A DNA stretch of 64,000 nucleotides from Pseudopyrenochaeta lycopersici (taxonomy: Eukaryota; Ascomycota; Dothideomycetes; Pleosporales; Pseudopyrenochaetaceae), in assembly GCA_003313425.1 (NCBI GenBank), contig NHZP01000109.1:1-64000 (forward strand), given 5' to 3'. Below, piece by piece: positions 34,301 to 42,302 of this stretch. Under the pieces are notes generated by a model. It did not search any database. It was not told where the DNA came from and saw only the letters and a program-made list of their open reading frames with translations. The position numbers and the translations under genes are program-made. Each line of letters opens with the position of its first letter. The stretch's first letter is position 1.

Positions 34301-34847
34301 TCACTTGGCCAGTCTCTGTCCGTACAATCTCAAGATCATGGCCATCCATCACGAATCGTATGCCTGCCTTCTCTCCGTCATTCGTCAACGTCAATGCTCG
34401 ACAAGAGATGATGTTGAAAGGGAGACCTGGCGCATACGAGACGTTCTGAATGGTGAAGGTCTTGTTATAGACTTTGCCGTCGACCTGGCAGGCGATCGGG
34501 ATCTTGACTGTCCCAACGCCAGCGATTGCCACGCCTCCGCCGACGCCCATCACCCGCTTCCCAGGTGGCGCCGGACTTAGTGTCTCAAAAAGCGACCGTC
34601 TTCCGGTCACGTGTGTGTAGCTTCCACTATCGAGGACCCAATCATCTGGGGCCAGTCGTCCGTTGATGACGCTTAATGCTAGTGGCAGCCATAGGCCGTT
34701 GGTCTCTGCCCATGTCTCTGCCTCAACTTCCATCCACCATCTTGCTCCCAACGCCACCATTACGCAGGCGAAAGCAGTCCACTGCGACAGGCATAACACG
34801 TATGCGATAACCATGCCCCAGCAGAGACTCTCCCTGCGCACTGATAG
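31362..34847 (-). CDS. pol: Copia-A pol (protease, integrase, RT, RNase H), copy 1
   Basis: The frame continues directly from gag past the TGA at 34850-34848 and runs about 1,160 codons to TGA-free completion at 31362. Protease: DDWVLDSGSYTHVTG. Integrase zinc region: HHRRLGHLGEGR and PPCESC. Integrase core: VFVDLAGPV, RRDNGGEFDN, NPEQNGVAERG. RT: KTAFLYGKIDTD, LYGLKQSPRIWY, YVDDLLILG. RNase H: TGYTDANWGRDD, SSCEAEYIA, HARTKHVDIRYH. There is no ATG at the frame start, so pol is most simply made as a Gag-Pol fusion by stop-codon readthrough. All domains are uninterrupted, and this copy also preserves the empty target site of the hAT inserted in copy 2. Confidence 0.95.
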   Translation of the reverse strand, partial: LSVRRESLCWGMVIAYVLCLSQWTAFACVMVALGARWWMEVEAETWAETNGLWLPLALSVINGRLAPDDWVLDSGSYTHVTGRRSLFETLSPAPPGKRVMGVGGGVAIAGVGTVKIPIACQVDGKVYNKTFTIQNVSYAPGLPFNIISCRALTLTNDGEKAGIRFVMDGHDLEIVRTETGQVIATADCRTTDLYVLSRPKAEATRKRRPQPYAFTAIPSDVPIETHHRRLGHLGEGRLRRLLRRLKVSSSEDPLPPCESCIRAGMKRRNFKDSGIRSKKPLQRVFVDLAGPVNAYDGKKKVNDRFALTITDDYTRYRWVRVLRHKNDAARELQIWKTQVEKELKHELLAVRRDNGGEFDNKLLNEFFRETGVKVEPTAPYNPEQNGVAERGMNILFTAVRAILDESNLGQHCFAEILISVTDIVNYCPTSANPNDQPPYERLYGRLPPIEHLRVLGCECWKPRPRSDYSNFRKLDPRADKCYLLGCVAKHQYRVWNTYTERVELVRDLHFNEDIFGPEGEVPETVRRPAYCNEVRIQDTLAHRAKRRRYSTIEGETLAALSVRPAAIDGGLVLIAEDGEINEAERFSEESTQTQVAQSLASVDHDDWSAGIECLAALSALEKNQDKLENHVVDHAAGGPYEPKNYEDAVTCADASRWIPSMDEEVKEIIANDVWDVVDPPPGVSILTGKFAYKVKTNADGEVTRYKSRWCARGFEQELGVDVLETFASVVKPMSYKLLFVLACLLGWSIEQMDVKTAFLYGKIDTDVYMELPPNIKDQYPGKICKLNKALYGLKQSPRIWYLTLSQALRPMGFVAISEDYSVFVNQGKRLIIATYVDDLLILGKDQEAIASVKSALSEHFKMSDLGPVAHYLGVKVIREDTSRGSRIKLTQRAYAEKVLRTFGMADCTPVSTPMDEKLVLEPSNEASDLQDRKWYQRAVGSLMYLMLCTRPDIAYAVSQLGRFAANPSQKHHAALKRLLRYLKGTSDYGLVIDTQDQPGILTGYTDANWGRDDDRRSTGGYVFTFAGTAISWKSKRQATVALSSCEAEYIAESEAAKEAIWLQRLLCQLRVDLSQPSGPEPVTILGDNRGALALAKNPMYHARTKHVDIRYHFVREKVEEQLVRMEWIAGELNPADGLTKPLSKTKFESFRRMVGLRRIDE

Positions 34848-34850
34848 TCA
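34821..34850 (-). promoter_or_regulatory. Gag-pol readthrough signal, copy 1
   Basis: The gag stop is TGA followed by CTA. Ten nt after the stop, element-sense GCAGGGAGAGTCTCTGC (34837-34821) folds into a 6-bp stem with one G-U pair and a 5-nt loop. Pol continues in the same frame. Confidence 0.75.
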
Positions 34851-36059
34851 ATCGGAGGTGGATCCTTGTACGAAGTCACTTTCTTCAATTCTTCTTTTCT
34901 TTGCAGCACTCTCTGGGTGCACTGTTTCTGTACTAGATCTTTTTCTGCCTTGATTCTCAAGGTGCTCAATGTACCATTTCGGCCTGTATCTGGCGTTCTG
35001 GCTCATTCTGTAGCATCCTTTCGGCCCTGCAACGGCCAGGTGGCCCACTCTGCCGCAATGCGTGCATCTCTTCTGGCTGTTCACTGCCAGAGTAATGCCG
35101 TCGTCATTGTTCATCTGTCGTTGTTCCTCTTGGATCACTTCTCGCGCCAAGCTCTGGAAGTCCTTCGGGTCGGTGACTGAGACAATAGACTCATCTGAGC
35201 TCAGGACTGCGACCTTGTTGTCAAATGCACTGGTGAGTGCCGTCAAGAAGTGGGAGTTGACAAGCCACGACGGCAGGCGATAGCCTGCGTCAACCGCGAC
35301 CAGTTTCTCCTGTACCTCTATCAGCTTGTTGCGAAACTCGCTAACGCTCCCAGTGTTAGCGAGTGTGGTGCCCAAGAACTCTTTGAACAATGACCAGACG
35401 ATCGCGCTCCCCCGCTGGCGGTTGCGCTCGCCTAGGAGTGCCATTGCCTGGGAGGGCAGCTCGATGCTCTCGCTTTGGAGTGACGACCTGATCGTCCCGT
35501 CGCAGGCAGTGTGAAGGATGCCCATGGCATTTCGGCAAAGTCGTTTGAACTTCGTCGACACTGTCTGAATTATGGTAGTCGAAAGCGCATCAAACCTGCC
35601 TTCATACATCTCCCAGAGGTTATGTATTTCAGCCACGGTCTGAAACGATTTCTTCCACCCCTCGTAGTTGGTGACTCCTCCCAACTTCTTGAAGCCTTGC
35701 TCGTTAACAGCTTTGCCAGCGCTGCTAACCTTGGCATGTTTCTCAAAGTCCAGAAAGGCCTCCACCAGATCGCTGTCATCTGTGCTGCCTGTTGGACCTT
35801 CACTCATCATTTGTAGCTCCCCTGTCAAATCTCTGAGTCTGCGGTTTTCCGCTCTTAGTCTGTCCATCTCGTCACGCCTTGCCGCATGTCCGTTATCTCC
35901 ACCTTCCTGCCCTAGTTGCCCTCTCTCCTCTTGCCGTTCGTGCATCACCCGCCCACTGGTGCTTCCGTCCAGATTGATGCGGCGGTTGCGTTCCATTTCT
36001 TCAAGCCGACGCTGTTCGGCGGCGGTGATGTTGCGACGAGTGGGTCGAGTTGAGGACAT
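34848..36059 (-). CDS. gag: Copia-A gag, copy 1
   Basis: The frame is 403 aa from ATG 36059 to TGA 34848. The N-terminus is basic and helical (AAEQRRLEEMERNRR), with a coiled-coil-like stretch around residues 60-85. A gag core of the copia type follows, and near the C-terminus a zinc knuckle reads CTHCGRVGH then AVAGPKGC, giving CX2CX4HX8C, longer in the last gap than the canonical CX2CX4HX4C. A basic tail precedes the stop. It is identical in translation to the copy 2 gag. Confidence 0.92.
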   Translation of the reverse strand: MSSTRPTRRNITAAEQRRLEEMERNRRINLDGSTSGRVMHERQEERGQLGQEGGDNGHAARRDEMDRLRAENRRLRDLTGELQMMSEGPTGSTDDSDLVEAFLDFEKHAKVSSAGKAVNEQGFKKLGGVTNYEGWKKSFQTVAEIHNLWEMYEGRFDALSTTIIQTVSTKFKRLCRNAMGILHTACDGTIRSSLQSESIELPSQAMALLGERNRQRGSAIVWSLFKEFLGTTLANTGSVSEFRNKLIEVQEKLVAVDAGYRLPSWLVNSHFLTALTSAFDNKVAVLSSDESIVSVTDPKDFQSLAREVIQEEQRQMNNDDGITLAVNSQKRCTHCGRVGHLAVAGPKGCYRMSQNARYRPKWYIEHLENQGRKRSSTETVHPESAAKKRRIEESDFVQGSTSD

Positions 36060-36897
36060 CTCTAGGACAGTGGCTGAGAAGGCTTCTCCAATAACTATAT
36101 TGCGTGCTCGTGCCGATTGCTGATGGTTGACGGGTGCTGCGATGGAAGTATTTTCTACTCGGTGCCCATCATCCTTTTCGGCCCTTCAAGGCCTCGGATC
36201 GTCCGGAAGGACGCGTGTACCTCTTTGGCTACTCTTGCACCGTTCTGACGAGTTCAGGGACTTCCATTTGGCTCATCCTGAACCCCCTCTCGATTGCTAA
36301 GGCGCTTCTTCGCCTCTCGAGCCCGTTGTACAACGCAACTTGGTCAGAGCTGCGAGGTCCCATCGTGAGGGAACTGGTTGCGCAAGCACTGCTCCTTGGT
36401 GCTAAGGTGACGGGCTCAGGACTACCATGCTCGTCCTGGGCCCCCTCTCGATTGGCGCTTCTCGCCTCTCGAGCTTGCTATACAACGTAGCTTGGTCAGA
36501 GCTGCGAGGTCCCATCGCGAGGGAGCTGGAAACTGCACTTCAAGGCGCTTTGACGAGTCCAGGCTTACCAGCACTTATCCTGGATCCCCCCTCGATTGCT
36601 GGGACGCTTCTCGCCCCTCGAGACTCTCTACAACGCGGCTTTGTCAAGGCAGCGAGGTCCCATCACAAGGGAACTGGTGCGAGCACTGCTCTCGGTGCTG
36701 TGACGAGTTCAGGACTACCAGGATCGTCCTGAACCCCCTCTCGATTGCTGAGGCGCTCCTCGCCCCTCGAGCCCATTGTACAACATGGCCTTGTCAGGAC
36801 CACGAGGTTCATACAACATGCAGCCAACATGAGGGAACCCTTACTCCCTATTTTGTATGGGTAATAGGCCATACGCGAAAGCGCCGGGCTCATAACC
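36060..36897 (-). repeat. Copia-A leader with four imperfect repeats of about 140-160 bp, copy 1
   Basis: Between the 5' LTR and gag lie four degenerate repeats, each with CCCCCTCGATTGCT-like, CTCGAG and GCGAGGTCCCATC-like blocks (starting near 36245, 36413, 36550 and 36702). Long open frames here are shadows of the repeat. The 14 nt next to the LTR (36884-36897) carry the same tRNA-Met anticodon-arm match as Copia-1. Confidence 0.85.
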
Positions 36898-37021
36898 TGT
36901 CAAAACTTTGGGGGTGTAAGAGTTATCTCATTAATCAAGCTGGGCCTAAGACTAAGTAATGACGCTAATTAGTCACGTAGACAACGTCACATGACCACTG
37001 CCTTCATCGCCCATCTTGACA
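36898..37021 (-). repeat. Copia-A copy 1, 5' LTR (divergent)
   Basis: 124 bp. It differs from the other three Copia-A LTRs at four sites (for example GGGCCTAAG for GAGCCTGAG, and CACGTAGACAACG for CATGTAGACAAGG). Confidence 0.95.
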
Positions 37022-37657
37022 TAAACTACATCATGGTTGTGGTTACCATGAGGCAGAAGTCAAAGCCAACCAGCCAAATTTCCGAACCAGGCGTCGACAG
37101 TGCTCCAAAGCTGGTGCTAGAGACAGTGTCGGAGCCCGATTGTTCTTGGCTTGGTAAAGGCGACCTCAAAGCCTTCCTGGACAACCCTGTACGTCTTAAC
37201 CACGCGCCTAACGAGACTACAAGAGCGTGAAGGAACAGCTTGCGATGCCTAAGCATGTGGACGGCTTAGCGACCAAGGGCGATATTAGATGTGGATCTGT
37301 TGGGAAAATGTGGCCTAGCGTTGAGCCATAAGAGACTGTTTGTGGGGAAGAGGCAGCGGTGTTCCCGCACGCCGATTTACAAGTCCGCGAAACGTATAAC
37401 TTACTCCAACCATTCGACTATCATTCTTTCTTTGAGATTAGATAGAACTTAATGGCAACGCATTTAGGCGAGTCACGTCTGTTGCCTGGTTTTTGCCATT
37501 TTTTTTAATTCCCGAGTTCACATGCACCGTCTTGCGGAGCTGCGCTGAGCTGTGACGGGGACGGAGTAGGCTTAATCAATGCGATACTGTCACAGTCGAG
37601 CGCCTAGTAGCATCAACATCAATGGAGGCGAAATCAATACATTTAGCTAACGTTAAG
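37022..37657. other. Orphan segment between Copia-A copy 1 and hAT-2a
   Basis: About 640 bp without a recognised gene. A plus-strand frame (about 37034-37191) reading VLETVSEPDCSWLGKGDLKAFL looks coding-like and ends at a possible GTACGT donor, but it matches no PKS KR or ACP sequence I know. It seems unrelated to the PKS flank at 31158. Confidence 0.4.
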
Positions 37658-40496
37658 CAGTGTGTTAAATGGATGGATCGGCCAGCCGATCCAAATCCAT
37701 TAGGTGGCTTGGATGGCTTTTGGATAATCGCTGGATCTAAGCCAAATTGGTCTTTGAGGCTGAAGCCACCGAACTATATTTGATCTCTGAAGAGCGTGAT
37801 TGCGACTAGTTACATTGCTGGATCGCTCGCCATCATGTCAATAATGCTGGCACGATCCCAGGAGTAGAGACATTGCGCGGCTTGGACTATATCTTGCTCA
37901 AGATGATTACGACGTTTCGTTACCATGAGTCCCATATGGCTGAAGACTCGTTCAGGTTCATCGCTCATTGCTGGGATAGATAGCATGTCAAACGCCATCT
38001 GCGCAAGATGAGGATATTCCTTTAAGCCGATCGTACGCCACCATTGAATTGGGCAGTCGTTAACATCAATAATTGCTTGATCGCAGAACCGCTCGAACTC
38101 ATCCTGGGGAGTAGCTTTGCGGGCATCCGAGTGAACCTTGTCAAGATGTTGCCGACGATGAGCAACGACTTTGTTCGGCTCACGTTGCTTCTGCGGTGAG
38201 ATAGCTTCCGATACAACTTGCTTCTTATATTGAAGCCCATACAACGACTTGACGGACTTCTTGCCTGATAAAACCCAAGACTTCTTGCGAGCCCATCTCT
38301 GCTCAATGAAGCGCCAAGTGTAACTCGGATGAAGTACTGTTGCCGCAAGATATGCGGGAGAGTCGTCAAGTTTGGCGTAATATTCTTCTGCCTTGTCGAG
38401 CGCAAGTTTGATCTGGGTCCTAAAATGCCATTGACCTTCGGTAGCCGCTGCCGGCGCGTCCTTGTAATTGTTGTACACTTCGGTAAGGTGCTCGACGATA
38501 CACTCGAGGTCTGGCATGACATTAAAGAGTCCACAAGTCTTCCCATCGCCCGGGCGGCCTTGAAGGTCCATGGTAGCCTCCCAGCATGGCTCGAGGAGCT
38601 TCGCATACTGAGCAAGAATAGCCCAGTCTTCCTCGGACAGTGTATCCTGTATGATTGCATTGCGAGCCGCACCGGGATCGTTGTCATGTTTCTTGGTCTT
38701 CTTCTTTAAAGCAGCTTCGCGCTCACTTTGGATGAAGTCGTCGAACGGCGCGCGCAGAGGAAGCAGCGTCTTAATCTCGTCGTAGACACTGTTCCAGCGA
38801 GTATCATTACTCCTATGAAGTTCGCGAATCTTTATTGTATGCCACTCGTCTTTGTCGACTATCTGCTCAAAATATTCTCGTTGTTTATTATGCCAGCGAT
38901 TCCTTCGCGATGGACTTGAATAAGTCCAGACAATCAAGTTATGAGCTTTGCCGACCGGTCCCGTCCTCCTCCAGCGCTTCAATTCATCCCGCATGTTTCC
39001 TGGAATCGCATCTTCGAATTCGAAAAGTTTCTTGTCAAATCCGAATAAAAGGTGGCGCGCAATCAGGTTGATAATATGGCCAGCACAACGAAGACGTCGC
39101 TCCTTGGGTTTGAAGCCGAATCTTGCTCCGATTGCTTCCATCGCCGTGTCATTGTTTAAGGCATTATCTAACACAAAGAATCCTAGCTTGCTTGCAATGT
39201 TAAAGTCCTCGATGACCGTGATAACTTGGTCTGCGATGTCGACACCGTAATGGGACTCACTCTGCTCCGGCGACGATAGAAGAATCGACTGCGTCTTGAA
39301 GTTGGCATCCAGAAAGTGAGCCGTGACTCCGTTCAGCGAGAGACAATTACCAGAGGTCCATAAGTCGAAGGCGATGTGGATCTTGCTGATAGCATTGTGC
39401 AAGGCGTTTTTCACAGTAGCCTTGTGAATTTGGTAGCCCTGCATAATCCAGTTACGCACAGTTCGACCGCAAGGCAAGGCAACACCTGCGCGCGGTGAGA
39501 GATAGGTAATAAAGTCGCGAAAGACCTCACTATCCACCTGTCGGAAGGAGACATTGTCGTACACAATCCAACGTGCGAGTAGCTTCCGAAAATGCACCTC
39601 GTCGAAGGCGATTGCTAACTCATTCAGGGTAGCCTGCTCCGCCGATCTATATGCATCAAGACTTACTAGTGGTAGTAAGCCTTTGCCTGCATATTGCTCG
39701 ACCGACTTTGTCTTCTTGTTCCACCCAAGCCTGTGGACTTGGTGAAGATGATCAGATGCATTACTGCTTCCTTTGTCGACCATGTAATGGTAATTGTGCT
39801 GGGCTCGAAACACCGGATCTACCTTGTGACATTTCATGCAAAGCCACCAGCGTGATCCGGTCTCCGTCTCTTCAGTTGGCACGCCAAATTGCCATATCCA
39901 CGAACGCAGGCCGCCCGTCAATCGCTGAAGCGGTATAGTGTGGCCAGGCAGTCTATCCCACTCGACTTCACGATAGTCGAACTTTGATTGCTCGAACTGA
40001 TTCGGCTCGCCAAGTTGTACGTTCTTACTCAGATCTGTGTCGAAAGTTGGAACGGTAGTAAGAGTTGACACCTCCGATAACGTCGAAGCTACATCTGAGA
40101 CAATTACGGAGGCGCCGCCGATATCTGATGGTGACGACGGTTCCGGCGATGATGTTAATGATGGATATTTGGCGCGATATCCGGCACGTGCTGCCTTCAT
40201 ATCTGGATACTAACGGGATTCTTGAGGCTCAAAGTTTATCTTACTGAAGTTAAAAGAACGTTGAAAGTTGGGTTTAAAAGAAGACATCATGAAGCTTTGG
40301 ATATAGGTGGGAGAAACAGTGCGTTCGAAGCTTCATCGTTATCAGGGGCTCGCTAACTAAGGAAATAGGAGGCGATGGCTGAAGCCACACTACCGCATAT
40401 GGATGGATCGCCAAATCCATTATGCATCTGGATTCAGCCATCCAAAGCCATATTTGGATGGATCATCCAAATCGGCGCCATCCGTTTAATACACTG
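37658..40496 (-). mobile_element. hAT-2 copy a, complete
   Basis: The element is 2,839 bp. The ends CAGTGTGTTAAATGGA and (reverse) CAGTGTATTAAACGGA form terminal repeats with two mismatches. Perfect 8-bp duplication ACGTTAAG at 37650-37657 and 40497-40504. Subterminal regions are rich in GGATGGAT and ATCCAAAT motifs, likely transposase binding sites. Same length as copy b and apparently identical. Confidence 0.96.
37810..40200 (-). CDS. hAT family transposase (hAT-2 copy a)
   Basis: The frame is 796 aa from ATG 40200, intact. A BED-like zinc finger lies near residues 118-157 (WWLCMKCHK then HLHQVH). First catalytic Asp in IAFDLWTSGN (about 275), second in FFVLDNALNND (about 345), then RCAGHIINL. 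The C-terminal dimerisation block is IPAMSDEPERVFSHMG (about 745). It differs clearly from the hAT-1 transposase, so two hAT families are present. Likely functional. Confidence 0.94.
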   Translation of the reverse strand: MKAARAGYRAKYPSLTSSPEPSSPSDIGGASVIVSDVASTLSEVSTLTTVPTFDTDLSKNVQLGEPNQFEQSKFDYREVEWDRLPGHTIPLQRLTGGLRSWIWQFGVPTEETETGSRWWLCMKCHKVDPVFRAQHNYHYMVDKGSSNASDHLHQVHRLGWNKKTKSVEQYAGKGLLPLVSLDAYRSAEQATLNELAIAFDEVHFRKLLARWIVYDNVSFRQVDSEVFRDFITYLSPRAGVALPCGRTVRNWIMQGYQIHKATVKNALHNAISKIHIAFDLWTSGNCLSLNGVTAHFLDANFKTQSILLSSPEQSESHYGVDIADQVITVIEDFNIASKLGFFVLDNALNNDTAMEAIGARFGFKPKERRLRCAGHIINLIARHLLFGFDKKLFEFEDAIPGNMRDELKRWRRTGPVGKAHNLIVWTYSSPSRRNRWHNKQREYFEQIVDKDEWHTIKIRELHRSNDTRWNSVYDEIKTLLPLRAPFDDFIQSEREAALKKKTKKHDNDPGAARNAIIQDTLSEEDWAILAQYAKLLEPCWEATMDLQGRPGDGKTCGLFNVMPDLECIVEHLTEVYNNYKDAPAAATEGQWHFRTQIKLALDKAEEYYAKLDDSPAYLAATVLHPSYTWRFIEQRWARKKSWVLSGKKSVKSLYGLQYKKQVVSEAISPQKQREPNKVVAHRRQHLDKVHSDARKATPQDEFERFCDQAIIDVNDCPIQWWRTIGLKEYPHLAQMAFDMLSIPAMSDEPERVFSHMGLMVTKRRNHLEQDIVQAAQCLYSWDRASIIDMMASDPAM

Positions 40497-40569
40497 ACGT
40501 TAAGTCAAACACAGCACGCAAACACTACAGGATTACGCCGACAACCAGCCAGAGCCCACCAATGCAACC

Positions 40570-41628
40570 TTACAAGGTCTCATTCTTTACTTCCTGTGCA
40601 AGCAAAGCTTGGACCCAAGCAGCCTGCATTGTCTCGAACCCATTGAGGACGTCAGAAAAGAGGATCTCGACCTTCTCCAGGAGCTGCCACGTCCGACCTT
40701 CTGGACACATTGGAGTCATCTTTCTAACCTTCCGTCTCCTCGTTGATTCCAAGTATTCTCGGTACATTTCTGGCTGTCGTTCCTGCAGGATTGGATCAAA
40801 GTCTTTCCTTAAGCCGCCAGCTGCAAGAAAGCCACTCGAGCTACTCCGAATCGGCCCTCTGTAATCATAGCCTGCTTCTTTCCTTTTTTGGTATAACTTC
40901 TCTGCTTTGTCCTCGTCTTTGAGTCTCAGAAATACGGTAATATAGTATACGGTCTTGTGTTTTGAGTGGTACATAATCGCATCGACAACCTGGTAGTCAG
41001 TAATAACATTTAGCGTGTTTTGGCCCCTACACTCCGCCAAGAAATCTCGATCAACTCTGGCATGCAGTCCGTGACCATAGTCATCATCTTGGAAGGAGGC
41101 TTCTCCCTGGATCTGGTTTTGTTGAATCTGAGCCCATGTCACGAATTCATGCAGTCCGCTTTGGGCTTGGACGATGCAATGGGTACCGCCCGTCACTTGC
41201 TGGCAGTGGGTCTGCCTGCAGCTCAGAATGCTTTTCGCTATGATTCTGTAGTCCGAGGGTGGGTTGAGCTTAGGATTTTCTTCGTCGACAGCCATTTGAA
41301 AGCCATGGCTTTCGGTCTGTGACGCAGACATCACGACGTTGGAGGTACCGAAATCCAATATATGGCCCGGCTCCTCAGATGCTACAAGGGTGCCTTCTTC
41401 ACACTGCTGGTATTCCAGACTCGAAGCAGACATTTCAGGCACTGTACATAACACCATTGCATCTTTCTTAGCCTTGTTCTTTGTGGCTATGGCTTTGTTC
41501 ACCGAGTTTTGGAGCGCTTTTGGTCCAATGGCGATTTTCGACGGCCACTTCGATTCTCTAGCAGATGATGCCCTCTTGGTACTGTGCGTCCCAGTTGAAA
41601 TAGTAGTCTTCTTGGCGCTTCTTCCCAT
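40570..41628 (-). CDS. Hypothetical protein
   Basis: The frame is 352 aa from ATG 41628; 22 more codons are open upstream but only from a TTG. I recognise no family. The N-terminal 60 residues are Lys/Ser-rich and basic (KKTTISTGTHSTKRASS, NKAIATKNKAKK), which could be a nuclear signal. The middle contains Cys and His (SCRQTHC), and the C-terminal third has a hydrophobic core-like stretch (DAIMYHSKHKTVYYITVFLRL) followed by charged helices (EDKAEKLYQKRKEAGYDY). The length and lack of stops favour a real gene, single exon. hAT-2a ends only 73 bp beyond its stop codon. Confidence 0.6.
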   Translation of the reverse strand: MGRSAKKTTISTGTHSTKRASSARESKWPSKIAIGPKALQNSVNKAIATKNKAKKDAMVLCTVPEMSASSLEYQQCEEGTLVASEEPGHILDFGTSNVVMSASQTESHGFQMAVDEENPKLNPPSDYRIIAKSILSCRQTHCQQVTGGTHCIVQAQSGLHEFVTWAQIQQNQIQGEASFQDDDYGHGLHARVDRDFLAECRGQNTLNVITDYQVVDAIMYHSKHKTVYYITVFLRLKDEDKAEKLYQKRKEAGYDYRGPIRSSSSGFLAAGGLRKDFDPILQERQPEMYREYLESTRRRKVRKMTPMCPEGRTWQLLEKVEILFSDVLNGFETMQAAWVQALLAQEVKNETL

Positions 41629-42302
41629 GACCTGTTGATTTCTGTTGTCACGGAACGATGCTATGTCTCGAGTGATTCTAGGGAATCGTCCCAACTTCTG
41701 AACTTGGACTGCTCTCGTGGTTGAATATTTCCTCCTCCGTACAGTTGCAAGTATGCTGCTGTGCGAACCTTCTTATAGAGTATGTTCGAGTGTTGCTTGC
41801 TGCTGATGCTAGGATAAGTTGCACTTTCAGATTATCTCACAACGTGACACAACATTATGCTCAAAGACGTCATGCAATCATATAATTACATGTGCATGAA
41901 TCAGCATAAGCACACACGATGTTGCGATATTTGTACATCCACAGATCCCTGTAATAGCACGTGTTAAGCGTAGCCGTAAGACATTCGACGTGCTGATACT
42001 AGACTTGTCAGAATTGTGAGATAACTGCCAATCTCTGAGAGACTAATGTATCGATGCTCCTGTAGACCTGACGTGCTCTGAGTTTTCTGGGTGGGCGTCC
42101 ATTTGGATATACGTTGTTTATGTACCCTGATGCGTCACAACCATTGACTTCTTCTTAGTGAATATTTACCTCCTTGCAAAAGGTCTCTAAACAAACGGGT
42201 TCACGGACGCCAAGTAGGCAACGTTTTCCAGTAATCTCTATCTTCAATAGCACTTGTTTTCGAGTTGCTTGTTAGCGTTCGTCATTTGTGGTAAGTCCGA
42301 CT
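41629..42302. other. Divergent promoter region, no gene seen
   Basis: About 670 bp between two divergently transcribed genes; no repeat or coding signal was recognised. Confidence 0.5.

Larger units (their letters stand above)
31159..37021 (-). mobile_element. Copia-A copy 1: Ty1/copia retrotransposon with intact genes, chimeric right end
   Basis: The element is 5,863 bp on the minus strand with 124-bp LTRs. The internal order is leader, gag, TGA, pol, and a polypurine tract (GAGGGGGAG) beside the 3' LTR. The genes are intact and appear identical to copy 2. The two LTRs differ at four positions, and the flanks (TCATG on the left, TAAAC on the right) do not form a target duplication. The element lies directly on the broken end of the PKS. 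Confidence 0.93.

Noticed and set aside
36134..36959. Long plus-strand frames (118-155 codons) in the Copia-A leader.
   Set aside because: They are antisense to the element, arise from the tandem leader repeats, and recur mirrored in copy 2; no protein signature.
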